Positions 18,201-27,248 of a stretch of DNA of 64,000 bases are shown piece after piece. A program made the position numbers and the translations under genes. A model generated the notes under the pieces. The model was not told the DNA's origin. It saw nothing but the letters and a program-made list of their open reading frames with translations, and searched no databases. The DNA is taken from the IMG/VR virus record IMGVR_UViG_3300032087_005679, positions 1 through 64,000 of that record; one strand, 5' to 3'. Position 1 is the first letter of the stretch, and the number at the start of each line of letters is the position of its first letter. Source of the stretch: a virus.

Positions 18201-21200
18201 CAACAGAAAGAAAAGAAGCGTTATCTTTATACTCTCGTATATGTTCGCTGACTCTAAACTCTGGAATAATTGTATGATCTTTGCCAACCAGTCGAATATC
18301 TTCAACGTACTTTTCATATGAATTATAAAATGGATAAGATGGCTCTAAAAGTTGCCCTCTCAAAGGTCCATCAATATATCTTCTGCTCCCACCAGCAGTC
18401 CATTTTGGTAGTGTATAAACATTCCCAGGAACTCTTGGCTCTGGTTGATATTGATTAGGAGATGAAATGTAAGCTCCAGTAACATGAGCCGTAGTGTGGA
18501 CGTATTGTGCGGAAACTATGTTTGTTTGATAAGTTCCTAAAGTACCGTAACTACTCGTCAAACCATTCAAGGAATCAATAGCGTTTGTATTGTTATCATC
18601 TACCGCATAAAAATAAGGGGTCATCAACTCACCAGACCCAAGAGTTGATTGGTCTGCTAGAAGAACTGGTGTGTTGAAAGTTCCTGTGAGTTGTGCCTCA
18701 TAGACACTAATCTGATCGGACCACAGAAAAGAATCTAAAGGCCATATAGACCCAAGTCCAGGTCCTGATGCCCTAGGGAATGAAGAATCAAAGAAACTAT
18801 ATGGAGATTGTTCTTGTGCTCTTGCTCCATAACCCTGAGAATTTGTAAGTCCAGTTCTTATTCTATACCATTGGCTATTATATTGTTCTGAGGTTTCTGA
18901 TCCATCTATTATGTCATCTATTCTAAAGCTATAAAAGTTAGAGAATATAAGATAACCAGAATCTGTTGAAGTTAGTATACTTTTGTTATCTCTCCAAAAG
19001 TTGTTGTCAAAAGATAAACGAGACCTAGACCCTGACATATAAGTGTATTGATCTTTTGGATAAATCGTTTCTTCGTATATGAATTGCTTTATGGTTTTTA
19101 TATCATTTAGATCACGAGATAATTCATCAGAAGCTTGTTCTCTAAGTAATTCGTATGGTCTCTTCACTTTCCCGAAAGAATGCTTTGGACTACCCAATAT
19201 CTCGGTGTTTAAATCTTGGTTAGCAAACCCGAGAAGCGAAGTACCATAAGAATAATCAACACCAACATCTATATCAGTTTTTTTACCAGTCTCTTCGGAG
19301 ACTACCGAGGTTGTTATAGTGTGCCTAAGCGGCTTGTATTTAGAACTTATTGGGGACTCGTAAAATCTCTTAGAATAAAAAGATGTTCTAGAGTTCCCTG
19401 TTTGGTCAAATGAGACTCTCTGAAATGTTGATGGGTCAAACTTTTTCGATGGAGAATCTTTACCTAATGTTTCAAAAGAAACTGTTTTAGGAGAAATCTC
19501 ATAGAGATTATTTTTTCTGTAAAATCTTGCAACATTTTTATTTGCTGCTCTAAGCTGGGTCCACGGAGCACTATACTCTGTTCCGTAATCAGTCCAAATA
19601 AAGTGCGGTAATCCATCAGACCCTGTGAAAACAGATGGTCCATAATAAGTACCAAAAGCATCAGACCCGCCAGTAAAATCTGTCGTTGTGGCTGCTCCAC
19701 CTATAACATTACCAGCTATTGTTGTATTCCCGCCAGAACCAGCAGTCCCTTGTGTCAACTGAACTATTGCGCTTGGAATAAAAACAGGTGTTGGTATAAT
19801 GTCTAGATTACCATCAACATTAGCTTGAGCGACCCCTAGTCTAATTACTTCTGCATATTCAGTTGCTTGTGTGTACCCATTAATACCTAGTTGATATTCT
19901 GTTGGTCCGACTTGAACAACGGAGTCTCCAGCTTTCGAACTAAGAAATGTAAATTCTACTGTATTAGGTGTAGATTCATTATCGGTAAGTTCAAGGACTT
20001 TTGTGTTCCAATCTGCCTCAAGCCCTGATCCTGCTGTAACTGTTCCTGCGGCATTTACAGCAGCGACTGGAAATTGTAAACTTGCTTTTGTTAGTTCCAT
20101 TAGTGCTGGGTATCTAGACCCAGATAACACGTACTTGCTGTAAGTGTCTGTGTCGGAACCAGATAAAGAATAGAACCACTGTGTACTGTCTCCAGCAGGT
20201 ATTGGTCTCATGCAAAAATATGTATCGTATTGAGTTCCTGTTACGAACGTTAAAGTTGGTGACGTCGTATCTATCTCAAGCCTTTGTGTTGAATTTCTTT
20301 GTGTTTTTTCCAAAGCTGCGACTGTTGTACTCGTCCCTAAGTAACCACCTTGCCCTGTATGTGTGCCAAGATCTTTTATAAAAGGCTTTCTAACCACAAC
20401 GTTTCGAAATGGAAGAGCATTATTTGGAGAAAATTGATCGGATCTAACATCTCTAAACAACTGGCTGGAATCTGTTTTTGAACCAGGAGAAGAAAAACGA
20501 CCAGCTATTATTGTTTTGTTGGTCTTTCTAGAAGCCACCTGTCTTGGTGCTGGATAATCTGCCGAACCTGTTCTGTCAAGTGCTCGCATCTCTATCGTTG
20601 TTAGGAATGCTGTTGGAGCATTATGAGCATAGTTTTCGCTATTATAGGCGAAATCCATATTTGTTGCTGAACGGTCTACAGTCTGTACGGTTTCATATTT
20701 TTTAATGTAGTTGCCAACAACACGGATACTATCAGATGTAAATAAGGTTTCTATGTTTTGGATATTTATTGGAGCTTTGGCTCCGTGTCCTCGCAAAAAA
20801 TCACCCTGTGGGTTTCCAGCAGTTGGGCGATTCATTGACCTACCAGCAGAACCACCGCCAAAAGCAGGTGCTGTTATTTCACTTTCTGTAATAGGTGTTC
20901 CAGTAAAAGCCTCTCCATTATCACGAGTCCCTACAAAAGTTCCAACTATGTCTACCTCATTTGCAGAGCCACCTATTGAAGCAACAATAGGCAAGCCATC
21001 ATCTGTGGCTGAAGCATTTAAACTATTAACCAAAGCTTGAGCTACGTGATTCTGATTTGAAGCGTCAGCAATACCTATGAGAGATTTCGTAGAATCTGCA
21101 ATATCAGTGAATGAATCAAATGTCCCTGTATAAGTTACTCCGCCCAAAGTGATAGTAATAGATTCTGTGTCAAAAGTAGTCTCTGGGTCAGCCGTTGGAA

Positions 21201-21954
21201 CAACTGTTAAGGTTGTTGAAGCAACGGAAGCGAGAGGACCCATTGTGAGGACAAATGATTCTCTTCTTTCGGAGGTTTTCATTGGAGCATTATGGCGGGA
21301 AAGCATACCTCCCACAAATCTTTCCGTAAATGGACCCTGCATGGGTATTTCACCCTGATAGGACTGAATCTTATCGTCATGAAGATTTTCAAAACTAACG
21401 TCGCTGACGCCTCTAGATATAAGAGACGCTTGGTACCCAGATGTCACACTAGAACTAAAAAGACTAAATGGTACAATTTGTTCGCCAACATATGATTCGC
21501 CATCCATTGTAGCACCAAAAGATACTCTCTTTTTAGTATTTGGATACACCAGGTCTGTTATGTCAAGTTCTGTATCAAAATCACCAATCGTTATGTCACC
21601 CAGATGATACTTTTTATTCTTAGGTTGATTACTTCCACCATAAAAAACATCGGCGAACTCTGCATCGTGTTTAAAATTTCTACTGTGGTCTAAGTTTCTA
21701 AGAGCTTCTCTCTGTACTGCTTGACGAGAATAAAGATTATCTCCAGAACTTGAGAGCGCCGTGGCATATCTTTCTGCTCTGTGTTGCCACCAAGATGCAT
21801 TCTCGTTCTCAAGACCTGAGATAGGAGCATGATTATACTTCCAACTGGTTGGACTTTGCAGTCTTGTCCTTAGGGTACTTCTTTGGTTTGAGCCACCTAT
21901 CACTCTTTTATTTGGGCTAGGAGGTATTGTATCAATTATTGTTTTATTTGCCAT
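15289..21954 (-). CDS. Giant virion structural protein with internal beta-domain inserts
   Basis: 2221 residues, the largest protein in the window. Two stretches differ from the Tyr/Ser/Asn-rich remainder: residues about 245-370 and about 650-765 are Thr/Gly/Ala/Val rich, low in aromatics, and look like inserted beta domains (TITLGGVTYTGTFDSFTDIA in the first; AIVQLTQGTAGSGGNTTIAG in the second). I remember comparable inserts in large phage structural proteins. The C-terminal 300 residues are more charged and helical (LMEHKVSLSKQDLADIWQNV). There is no enzyme motif, signal peptide or coiled coil of tape-measure type. It lies downstream of gp6 and gp25 homologues, so a baseplate-peripheral or fibre role is likely. 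Confidence 0.78.
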   Translation of the reverse strand: MANKTIIDTIPPSPNKRVIGGSNQRSTLRTRLQSPTSWKYNHAPISGLENENASWWQHRAERYATALSSSGDNLYSRQAVQREALRNLDHSRNFKHDAEFADVFYGGSNQPKNKKYHLGDITIGDFDTELDITDLVYPNTKKRVSFGATMDGESYVGEQIVPFSLFSSSVTSGYQASLISRGVSDVSFENLHDDKIQSYQGEIPMQGPFTERFVGGMLSRHNAPMKTSERRESFVLTMGPLASVASTTLTVVPTADPETTFDTESITITLGGVTYTGTFDSFTDIADSTKSLIGIADASNQNHVAQALVNSLNASATDDGLPIVASIGGSANEVDIVGTFVGTRDNGEAFTGTPITESEITAPAFGGGSAGRSMNRPTAGNPQGDFLRGHGAKAPINIQNIETLFTSDSIRVVGNYIKKYETVQTVDRSATNMDFAYNSENYAHNAPTAFLTTIEMRALDRTGSADYPAPRQVASRKTNKTIIAGRFSSPGSKTDSSQLFRDVRSDQFSPNNALPFRNVVVRKPFIKDLGTHTGQGGYLGTSTTVAALEKTQRNSTQRLEIDTTSPTLTFVTGTQYDTYFCMRPIPAGDSTQWFYSLSGSDTDTYSKYVLSGSRYPALMELTKASLQFPVAAVNAAGTVTAGSGLEADWNTKVLELTDNESTPNTVEFTFLSSKAGDSVVQVGPTEYQLGINGYTQATEYAEVIRLGVAQANVDGNLDIIPTPVFIPSAIVQLTQGTAGSGGNTTIAGNVIGGAATTTDFTGGSDAFGTYYGPSVFTGSDGLPHFIWTDYGTEYSAPWTQLRAANKNVARFYRKNNLYEISPKTVSFETLGKDSPSKKFDPSTFQRVSFDQTGNSRTSFYSKRFYESPISSKYKPLRHTITTSVVSEETGKKTDIDVGVDYSYGTSLLGFANQDLNTEILGSPKHSFGKVKRPYELLREQASDELSRDLNDIKTIKQFIYEETIYPKDQYTYMSGSRSRLSFDNNFWRDNKSILTSTDSGYLIFSNFYSFRIDDIIDGSETSEQYNSQWYRIRTGLTNSQGYGARAQEQSPYSFFDSSFPRASGPGLGSIWPLDSFLWSDQISVYEAQLTGTFNTPVLLADQSTLGSGELMTPYFYAVDDNNTNAIDSLNGLTSSYGTLGTYQTNIVSAQYVHTTAHVTGAYISSPNQYQPEPRVPGNVYTLPKWTAGGSRRYIDGPLRGQLLEPSYPFYNSYEKYVEDIRLVGKDHTIIPEFRVSEHIREYKDNASFLSVVESSLELTGASRDIYDSTSTGFYDRYATTDQMQFLEDFMSFDKSDKNYIFNNFPRQFEISSDAIVKLLPYEGFYPVNRTLQIATHFSESYSSSFQFEGTNAGERRALRTVLRPFFSPGILYNSIKSGVAVDYPVRRADRDYPLSWALINPEIFNRFTNKELSKMGSPLYNGGLYALTYEEILALDDNIASNGLLPSNSRRLQNMNFGSDDEGTINKALFYGDRLPFDSILAPENYLSTGSFSPIISNDSTDYWQYVYASASIEPSALTDTFLYKKSISNFLANVPHFFLKNKSNRYGHDGKLTKFVSQFGSAPKGSQEASSPERKVSVDSNSAYMMEIGLIKTDQFNLYSNPHAFGPATFTHAQINTWDTLKASGSFVPNHPAWPRHRGEFAPFTAPYYYGPSVVRITFMPNGTKEEYTLDEIINNDRGEVFVDFINESGSYYDISSGSFVDSTGAEITSSVMPGYGWNRAWLNRMDIDASIFINNEFETGNGNKYKSSDPNKWTIMTKWESPILDFPNRPVSDTSYDFSSSVTPGEYTQTTQGMWHQYGVEPQEDNGVYLYIKDIPTGEHEEYDLVARSFVTTGTKPVPYTDFSGSYHYVKKTPKYVIDSGRTVESLADLCGFDPKEIMRKGFDPKKAKRLGQLADDGENSISEAILALPFYLDDAGSPRLVNVQAPANKLGPKIKEFRKNFTKYSLPPSLSYKLLGLVPKGYPQVPDVINPFGPDEYDEALKGSDLLQTPVVYLMEHKVSLSKQDLADIWQNVMPDISRKIAFSYSAIDHYMPGDNIDEKTTQFPEVLREQIKLGVVRDGHPRYDLLDIAEKCSDGFVPEIRWLVFKVKQRGITSYEQLIAEEVDGPNALGYDNSKELMSLQGLPTQEIEKILGDRDEFSKQVYIQKHSLDSPTYNWPYDYCSLIELAKINAKVGFRPELDKEYQEEELRSSLTVTQETSLVNQIEAIAKNVKLSDNE

Positions 21955-21987
21955 TTAGTAACTAGTCTCTAATTGTATATCTTATTG

Positions 21988-24900
21988 TCAAATGCCACCA
22001 ATATTAGGATTGAAATCATCATTAGGAGGCAACCCTGGTGTATTACCGTTCTCACGATCATCTCGAACTTGTGGTTGTCCTGCATTTGGATCTGGTCCAA
22101 AACCTCTTGAAGGCGCATTTGAAGGCGGTTGCTCTCTGGGTGGTTGCTGTCTTTCAACTCTGTTTCCACCAAGATTGTTTACGTCAGAATTATATCCATT
22201 TGGTGCAAGCGGTCTTTGCGGAGGAAAAGAAGAGGGATGATTAGGGTCTCCTGCTACACCCATGGGCTCATAACTTCCGCCTATATTTGCTATTGGTCCA
22301 GAAGCTCCAACTCCCCAAGGGTAGGCATATTTTATAATTGGCGGCTTGTGTTGAATTTTATTTCTTTCAAGCGTATGACTCTCAACAACATTTCTAACAT
22401 TGGGTGCATACCTAGCAGAAATAGGGAACATCTGCTGTATCATGTCACCAACAGCAGAATCTAACCACTTGTAATATTGTAAATATTTTTCTAGGTCTAT
22501 TGTCTCATTTCTTACTTTGCGAAAGAATATTTCTCTCAACTTTTCCATCTTCTTGTAGTTCATTCTGTATTTATTTACAGGTTCACCAACAAGATTATTG
22601 AATTCTTTTATTGATGCAAAAAGATGAAGCATCCTATTTGAAATACCTCTATACATGCTTTTCTCTATTGCATAGAAGCTACTAGCTGGCTTTTTATAGG
22701 TTCCAAAAACTTGGTCGTCATTTGACATAACCTTAACCATCTCAGTTGAAGAGATATATTCTAAAGGTAAAAGTTTCTCTGAATAGACATATTGCTTCTT
22801 AGCTGGTGTGGCATAAGCTGTAAAAAAGTCACCACGTCCAGGGTGTTGCCGTAAATTGATATCACTAAGGACCGACCCTTGATAGTTTCCAATATACTCT
22901 GAGTCTGCTGAGCCAGATGACAAATCCAAGACTGTAAACCTTCCAGATGCGTCACTTGTTGTAATATCAGAAAACTCCCAATTTAAAGCAAGTGTCTGAA
23001 TTGATGGTGTATAAGTCGTGATTGACCCTGTCTGAAAAAGATAGGGGTTACGGCTTGGATGTAAGACACCATGTGTGTCTGTTTCTTTAGCCTGCAAATC
23101 TAAAATATCGGTAGACAAAAAGTCAGACCAATACCTCACACTGGAAACTCTAACATCTGTCTGTACTTCTACAGAGCCTGTGAAGTTTGTTCTATGTGCC
23201 CCTGCGTATACTCGCTTAGCGTTGGATAAAAGATTTGAACCCGTTGTATATGTTACAGTGGTCGTCTCAGAAAAGCTGTGCTTTTTCTGTCCTAGGTCAT
23301 AGTTTACTCCATATAGTTGAAGTTCATATTCACTTGTCCCGACAGCAGTTCCGAGAACACTATCAGAAAACGGATATTTTGTTGGCTTCAAAGTCAAAGA
23401 AAGGTTCCACTTTTTATTTTCATATACATTTCGATAAATGCTAGAAGTCAGAAGAGTATCGCCTGCACGATTCTTTACAACAAAAAATGCATCCTTAACT
23501 TTGTGAGTTGGAGATGTAATCTCTGAAAATTCTCCTGGTGACTTTACAGCATATATTTGCAATCCATAATCATCGTTTATGCTATCAGGCCAGGTAAGAT
23601 CATTAGAAGTACCATCAAGAACTTTTGGATTGTGGAATCCAAACAGAGAAGAACTAACAACTTGTGGTACTTGGTTGCTTGTATTATAAATTGGTTGTTT
23701 GTCTGGAAACAAAAATTCAGCTTGCAAAGTAAACGCATACTGATCTAGATCAAGAGAACTGCTTATTAGTCCTGATGAATTTGATATTGAAGAATCATAG
23801 TATTGATATACAGTTGCGTCTGCGTCTGTACTTGTTGATAGCGATGAGAAATCAATGTATTTCTTCTCGCTGACTGTTGATAAATAACTACTACTTATTT
23901 CATAGTCAGCGTCATTGGAATAACTGTTTAGTGTTATAACTTCTTCCCCAACACCAAAACACCTTATGAAATTTCTAATTGCTTTTTCATTACCCTTTGA
24001 TTTAAGAATATAACTCAAGTTATTATAAACATTCTTATAAATTGAATTCTTTATGTCTTCCAGGTGCTGATCAAAGTTTATACTTTCATCACGCTGCATG
24101 AATTGTTCTAATATTCCTATATTCTCAAACAATTCAGGTGTATCAATGCCTAAGTTTTCTATCAATCTGTCGTTATATGGAAACTCGTCAATTGAATTAG
24201 TCAAAGAGCCGCTAATGTACTTGTTGTACTTAAGCTCCCTTAGGGCGGTAACTTGGTTATAGATCGTATCAAAATAACTCGATATTATTTGAGTTATTTT
24301 TTCAATCTCATTGTCTGCTTTTTCTTCTTCCTCTATTATCCACGCTGGTAAATGATTTAAAAGTCTAGCATTGTTTTCATAATCATACCTTGACCCTGAG
24401 TGTTGGTAAGATGCTTTTGTGGAACTTAAGGTAGGGTTTGTGCTTCTAACTATTGGATCGCCACGTTCTGTTACAGAAGTTATGTTTTGCTGATCAATTG
24501 CTGAACCTGTGTTTCTGGAATAATTGGCATCATACCCAACGTACAAACCATTAGATACTCTCCCTGAATAATCTAACACTACCTGATCTAAGCTGGCTGT
24601 TTGTGTGATACCTTCGTTAAACTTATAATACACGCCAAGACTAACGTTAGCATCGTATTTATCAGACCCGCCATTGACATTATCAAACCAATACCTGCCA
24701 ATTTGTTCAGAAGTTCTTTTTGTCTTCCAAAATCTAAATTCATCCAAAGAGGCGGATAACTTACCAGCACCCTCATAAGTTGCAGGAAGTGAACCTGTTG
24801 GGTTTTGTCTAAGTGCGCCGATGTTTCCTATCATAGTGCCAGTTACTTCATTTACAACTTTTGCGCCAGCACCATTGGATTGAATTCCAGTTTCGATACA

Positions 24901-25734
24901 TACGCCGTTGAGGTAAAAGTCTAAAAGACCAACATTATTAGATGTATCAAAGACAAACCCAAAGTTTCTCCAAGTACCATCAGATATGGTAATTTGTCCT
25001 GCTGTTGATGGTACCAAAACATTATCGAACCCAGAATTACCAGACAACATTGTGACTCTAAATTGAGTTTCAGACCCTGAGACTAGTTCTATTCTTAGTC
25101 TACCATAGTCATCCGCAGATGTGTCAGACTGTCCGTTCGTTAAGTCAAATATTACTTGATTAGGAGACTGGGATCCTGAATCTATTAATTCGTTTTTCTG
25201 GAGAAAGAACTCAACTGTAGACCCACTTGGACCACCGAACTCCAGATTGGAAGTTCTGTTTTTATCTGCATCGTATTTAGTTCCAATATGTGGTCCACCT
25301 TTGATTTGGATATACTGATCTAAAGAAGAAGAATAATAACCAACTGAGTTGGAATATATTGTTCCATACTCAACTCCATTGGTTACAAATCCTGTTGATC
25401 TTGGATAAATTACATCAAGAGTATATTTCTCCAGTGGGTTTATCTCGTTGTAAAAATTTGTTTTTTCATACCCAGAACCATCATAGGGATAGTAGCTGGT
25501 TATATAATCAAAAGCATTAGTATAGTACTGATAAGCCGACCCAAACCGAACAAAGTTTTCTGGTTTTGAATAATCTATTGGTGGAAGAAAATAATTCTTT
25601 TTCTTTTGTAAGGCTGATAAATGTTCTGAGGACTCTATTCCATTACTTAGAGACTCTGGCGAACTTGGTGGCAGATACTTGTTTACTAAAGTACCTTTTT
25701 TCTTATTGCGATATAAGTCTTTTAAGCTGCTCAT
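21988..25734 (-). CDS. Large baseplate or tail protein with LamG-like domain
   Basis: 1248 residues. Residues about 135-360 look like a concanavalin/LamG jelly roll: GPSGSTVEFFLQKNE, GTWRNFGFVFD, LLDFYLNGVCIETG and LSASLDEFRFWKTKR are the characteristic strands. Such domains bind glycans, and one at the baseplate would suit recognition of host polysaccharide. Residues 480-640 are helical. The C-terminal 80 residues are Pro/Asn/Gly/Arg-rich and probably disordered. The gene overlaps the upstream DNRLRE-type gene by 4 nt. By position after gp6 it could fill the place of T4 gp7, but I see no sequence evidence for that. Confidence 0.78.
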   Translation of the reverse strand: MSSLKDLYRNKKKGTLVNKYLPPSSPESLSNGIESSEHLSALQKKKNYFLPPIDYSKPENFVRFGSAYQYYTNAFDYITSYYPYDGSGYEKTNFYNEINPLEKYTLDVIYPRSTGFVTNGVEYGTIYSNSVGYYSSSLDQYIQIKGGPHIGTKYDADKNRTSNLEFGGPSGSTVEFFLQKNELIDSGSQSPNQVIFDLTNGQSDTSADDYGRLRIELVSGSETQFRVTMLSGNSGFDNVLVPSTAGQITISDGTWRNFGFVFDTSNNVGLLDFYLNGVCIETGIQSNGAGAKVVNEVTGTMIGNIGALRQNPTGSLPATYEGAGKLSASLDEFRFWKTKRTSEQIGRYWFDNVNGGSDKYDANVSLGVYYKFNEGITQTASLDQVVLDYSGRVSNGLYVGYDANYSRNTGSAIDQQNITSVTERGDPIVRSTNPTLSSTKASYQHSGSRYDYENNARLLNHLPAWIIEEEEKADNEIEKITQIISSYFDTIYNQVTALRELKYNKYISGSLTNSIDEFPYNDRLIENLGIDTPELFENIGILEQFMQRDESINFDQHLEDIKNSIYKNVYNNLSYILKSKGNEKAIRNFIRCFGVGEEVITLNSYSNDADYEISSSYLSTVSEKKYIDFSSLSTSTDADATVYQYYDSSISNSSGLISSSLDLDQYAFTLQAEFLFPDKQPIYNTSNQVPQVVSSSLFGFHNPKVLDGTSNDLTWPDSINDDYGLQIYAVKSPGEFSEITSPTHKVKDAFFVVKNRAGDTLLTSSIYRNVYENKKWNLSLTLKPTKYPFSDSVLGTAVGTSEYELQLYGVNYDLGQKKHSFSETTTVTYTTGSNLLSNAKRVYAGAHRTNFTGSVEVQTDVRVSSVRYWSDFLSTDILDLQAKETDTHGVLHPSRNPYLFQTGSITTYTPSIQTLALNWEFSDITTSDASGRFTVLDLSSGSADSEYIGNYQGSVLSDINLRQHPGRGDFFTAYATPAKKQYVYSEKLLPLEYISSTEMVKVMSNDDQVFGTYKKPASSFYAIEKSMYRGISNRMLHLFASIKEFNNLVGEPVNKYRMNYKKMEKLREIFFRKVRNETIDLEKYLQYYKWLDSAVGDMIQQMFPISARYAPNVRNVVESHTLERNKIQHKPPIIKYAYPWGVGASGPIANIGGSYEPMGVAGDPNHPSSFPPQRPLAPNGYNSDVNNLGGNRVERQQPPREQPPSNAPSRGFGPDPNAGQPQVRDDRENGNTPGLPPNDDFNPNIGGI

Positions 25735-27248
25735 ACATCATCTTCTTTTATCGTAAACTTAAACAATTCATTTTGCTCTCTATATTCACCTTGTAAATAG
25801 TAAGCGAACTGAATTCCATACGAATATCCTGGTTCTAAGAAAGATGTATCTAGTTCGAAATAACTTCCACTAACATCGTAAGATAATCGTGTAAAGTTAT
25901 TAACAACACTGCCTGTGCCAAACGGAACTATTTCAAGATTGTCTATCGTTCTAGTGATCCTATAGTAAGCATCTTCTATAATAGTTGGCAAAATCTCTTG
26001 TGTTGCGACTGTGTATATGTTAGGACTCCAGTCTTTTTCTCTGGTAAACACTCTTAGTTTTGGCTTTTGCCCCTTAGTATAAGAGTTTTCCAAGTTCGTA
26101 ATACTAGTGATATACTCTGTATCATATAATAAATCTGAAGTCTCTACTGGAACAGGCTCGTAAGAACCTGTAAAGAAATTTATTCTCGACGCCCCTGAGC
26201 CTGTGTGCCACACATCGAAAACTACATCTAAAGAACTTGTAGAAGCAAAAGAAGCAGTATATATGCCTGTTGCTATCACACCATTTTCTTTCAATAGTCC
26301 AGCGGTCAAGGATGTTACTGTGGCTCCATCTGAATCAACAACAGTGAGAGGGGAACCTACTGGTGTCAAAGTGCCAGAATATAGTTCTACATTCATAAGA
26401 TTGTTATTAAGACCAGGAACATTAGACAACTGACCTCTGATAACGTTATATAAGTATAGAGTATTTATATTGTCATCAGATGTAGCAAGGCTGCTACTAA
26501 TGTAGAAATTTCCTCTGTTATCTTTCCTTGAAGAATCCCATCTAGCCTCAAGGGTTGGTTGATAGTGATAGAATTCGCTAGTTCTTGAAAAGAACTTTTT
26601 AGAATATAAAGTTTGAGAGGATGATAAGTCTGTATCAGGGAACTTTATCAAGAACCCATAATTCTCTATCTGATTTGAGTTATCAAGCCACTTATAAACC
26701 TGTTCGGAGACATCTATAGATATATTCTCCAAACCTGTTTCAAAAGATATACTAGCAGACGTATTGAGACCAGAAATAAAAGTAGATCCTGTAACGTCCC
26801 AATCAACTGTTGATGTCGCCTTGTCCCAGTTACTATAGCCTTCATCTGTGTAACTGTCCATATCTAACCCACGACCTTCACTCCAACTTTGAGATACCAT
26901 ACAAAGATCAAGAGTGAAATTTTCTGGCAAAGTGTCACCGTGTGGAGCATTATACAAGTTCAGATGAAATTTTATGCTAGAAGAATCCGATGGGATAACT
27001 CCTGCTGTCATATCTGCTGAAATACTGTTAACAGGAAATTGAATAAGTATCCTACTTTGTTCTGCAATTTGGGCGTTGTTTAGGGATGGTGTATCATCAA
27101 TTGAGGCAGAGTTTTGTCCGTGAATAACAAATGCCTCCAATATATCAGAAGCACCCATATTCGAACCAGTAGCACGAGTAATAAGGTTTGGCTCAAAAGC
27201 GTTTGTTATAGTATTGTCTAGTGTCGCAAAATATTTCTTAATACCCAT
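25731..27248 (-). CDS. Virion protein with DNRLRE-like beta domain
   Basis: 505 residues. The first 240 residues resemble the DNRLRE/disaggregatase-related beta-sandwich: an early RILIQFPVNSISADM strand, SIKFHLNLYNA, then LCMVSQSWSEGRGLDMDSYT and ISIDVSEQVYKWLDNSNQIE, in the order of that family (load-bearing strands, W-S-E-G, then V-x-x-W). The family occurs in extracellular and adhesion proteins. The second half is beta-rich with no named domain. It overlaps gp6 by a single base, so it belongs to the baseplate operon and is probably a wedge-associated or fibre-connector protein. Confidence 0.72.
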   Translation of the reverse strand: MGIKKYFATLDNTITNAFEPNLITRATGSNMGASDILEAFVIHGQNSASIDDTPSLNNAQIAEQSRILIQFPVNSISADMTAGVIPSDSSSIKFHLNLYNAPHGDTLPENFTLDLCMVSQSWSEGRGLDMDSYTDEGYSNWDKATSTVDWDVTGSTFISGLNTSASISFETGLENISIDVSEQVYKWLDNSNQIENYGFLIKFPDTDLSSSQTLYSKKFFSRTSEFYHYQPTLEARWDSSRKDNRGNFYISSSLATSDDNINTLYLYNVIRGQLSNVPGLNNNLMNVELYSGTLTPVGSPLTVVDSDGATVTSLTAGLLKENGVIATGIYTASFASTSSLDVVFDVWHTGSGASRINFFTGSYEPVPVETSDLLYDTEYITSITNLENSYTKGQKPKLRVFTREKDWSPNIYTVATQEILPTIIEDAYYRITRTIDNLEIVPFGTGSVVNNFTRLSYDVSGSYFELDTSFLEPGYSYGIQFAYYLQGEYREQNELFKFTIKEDDV

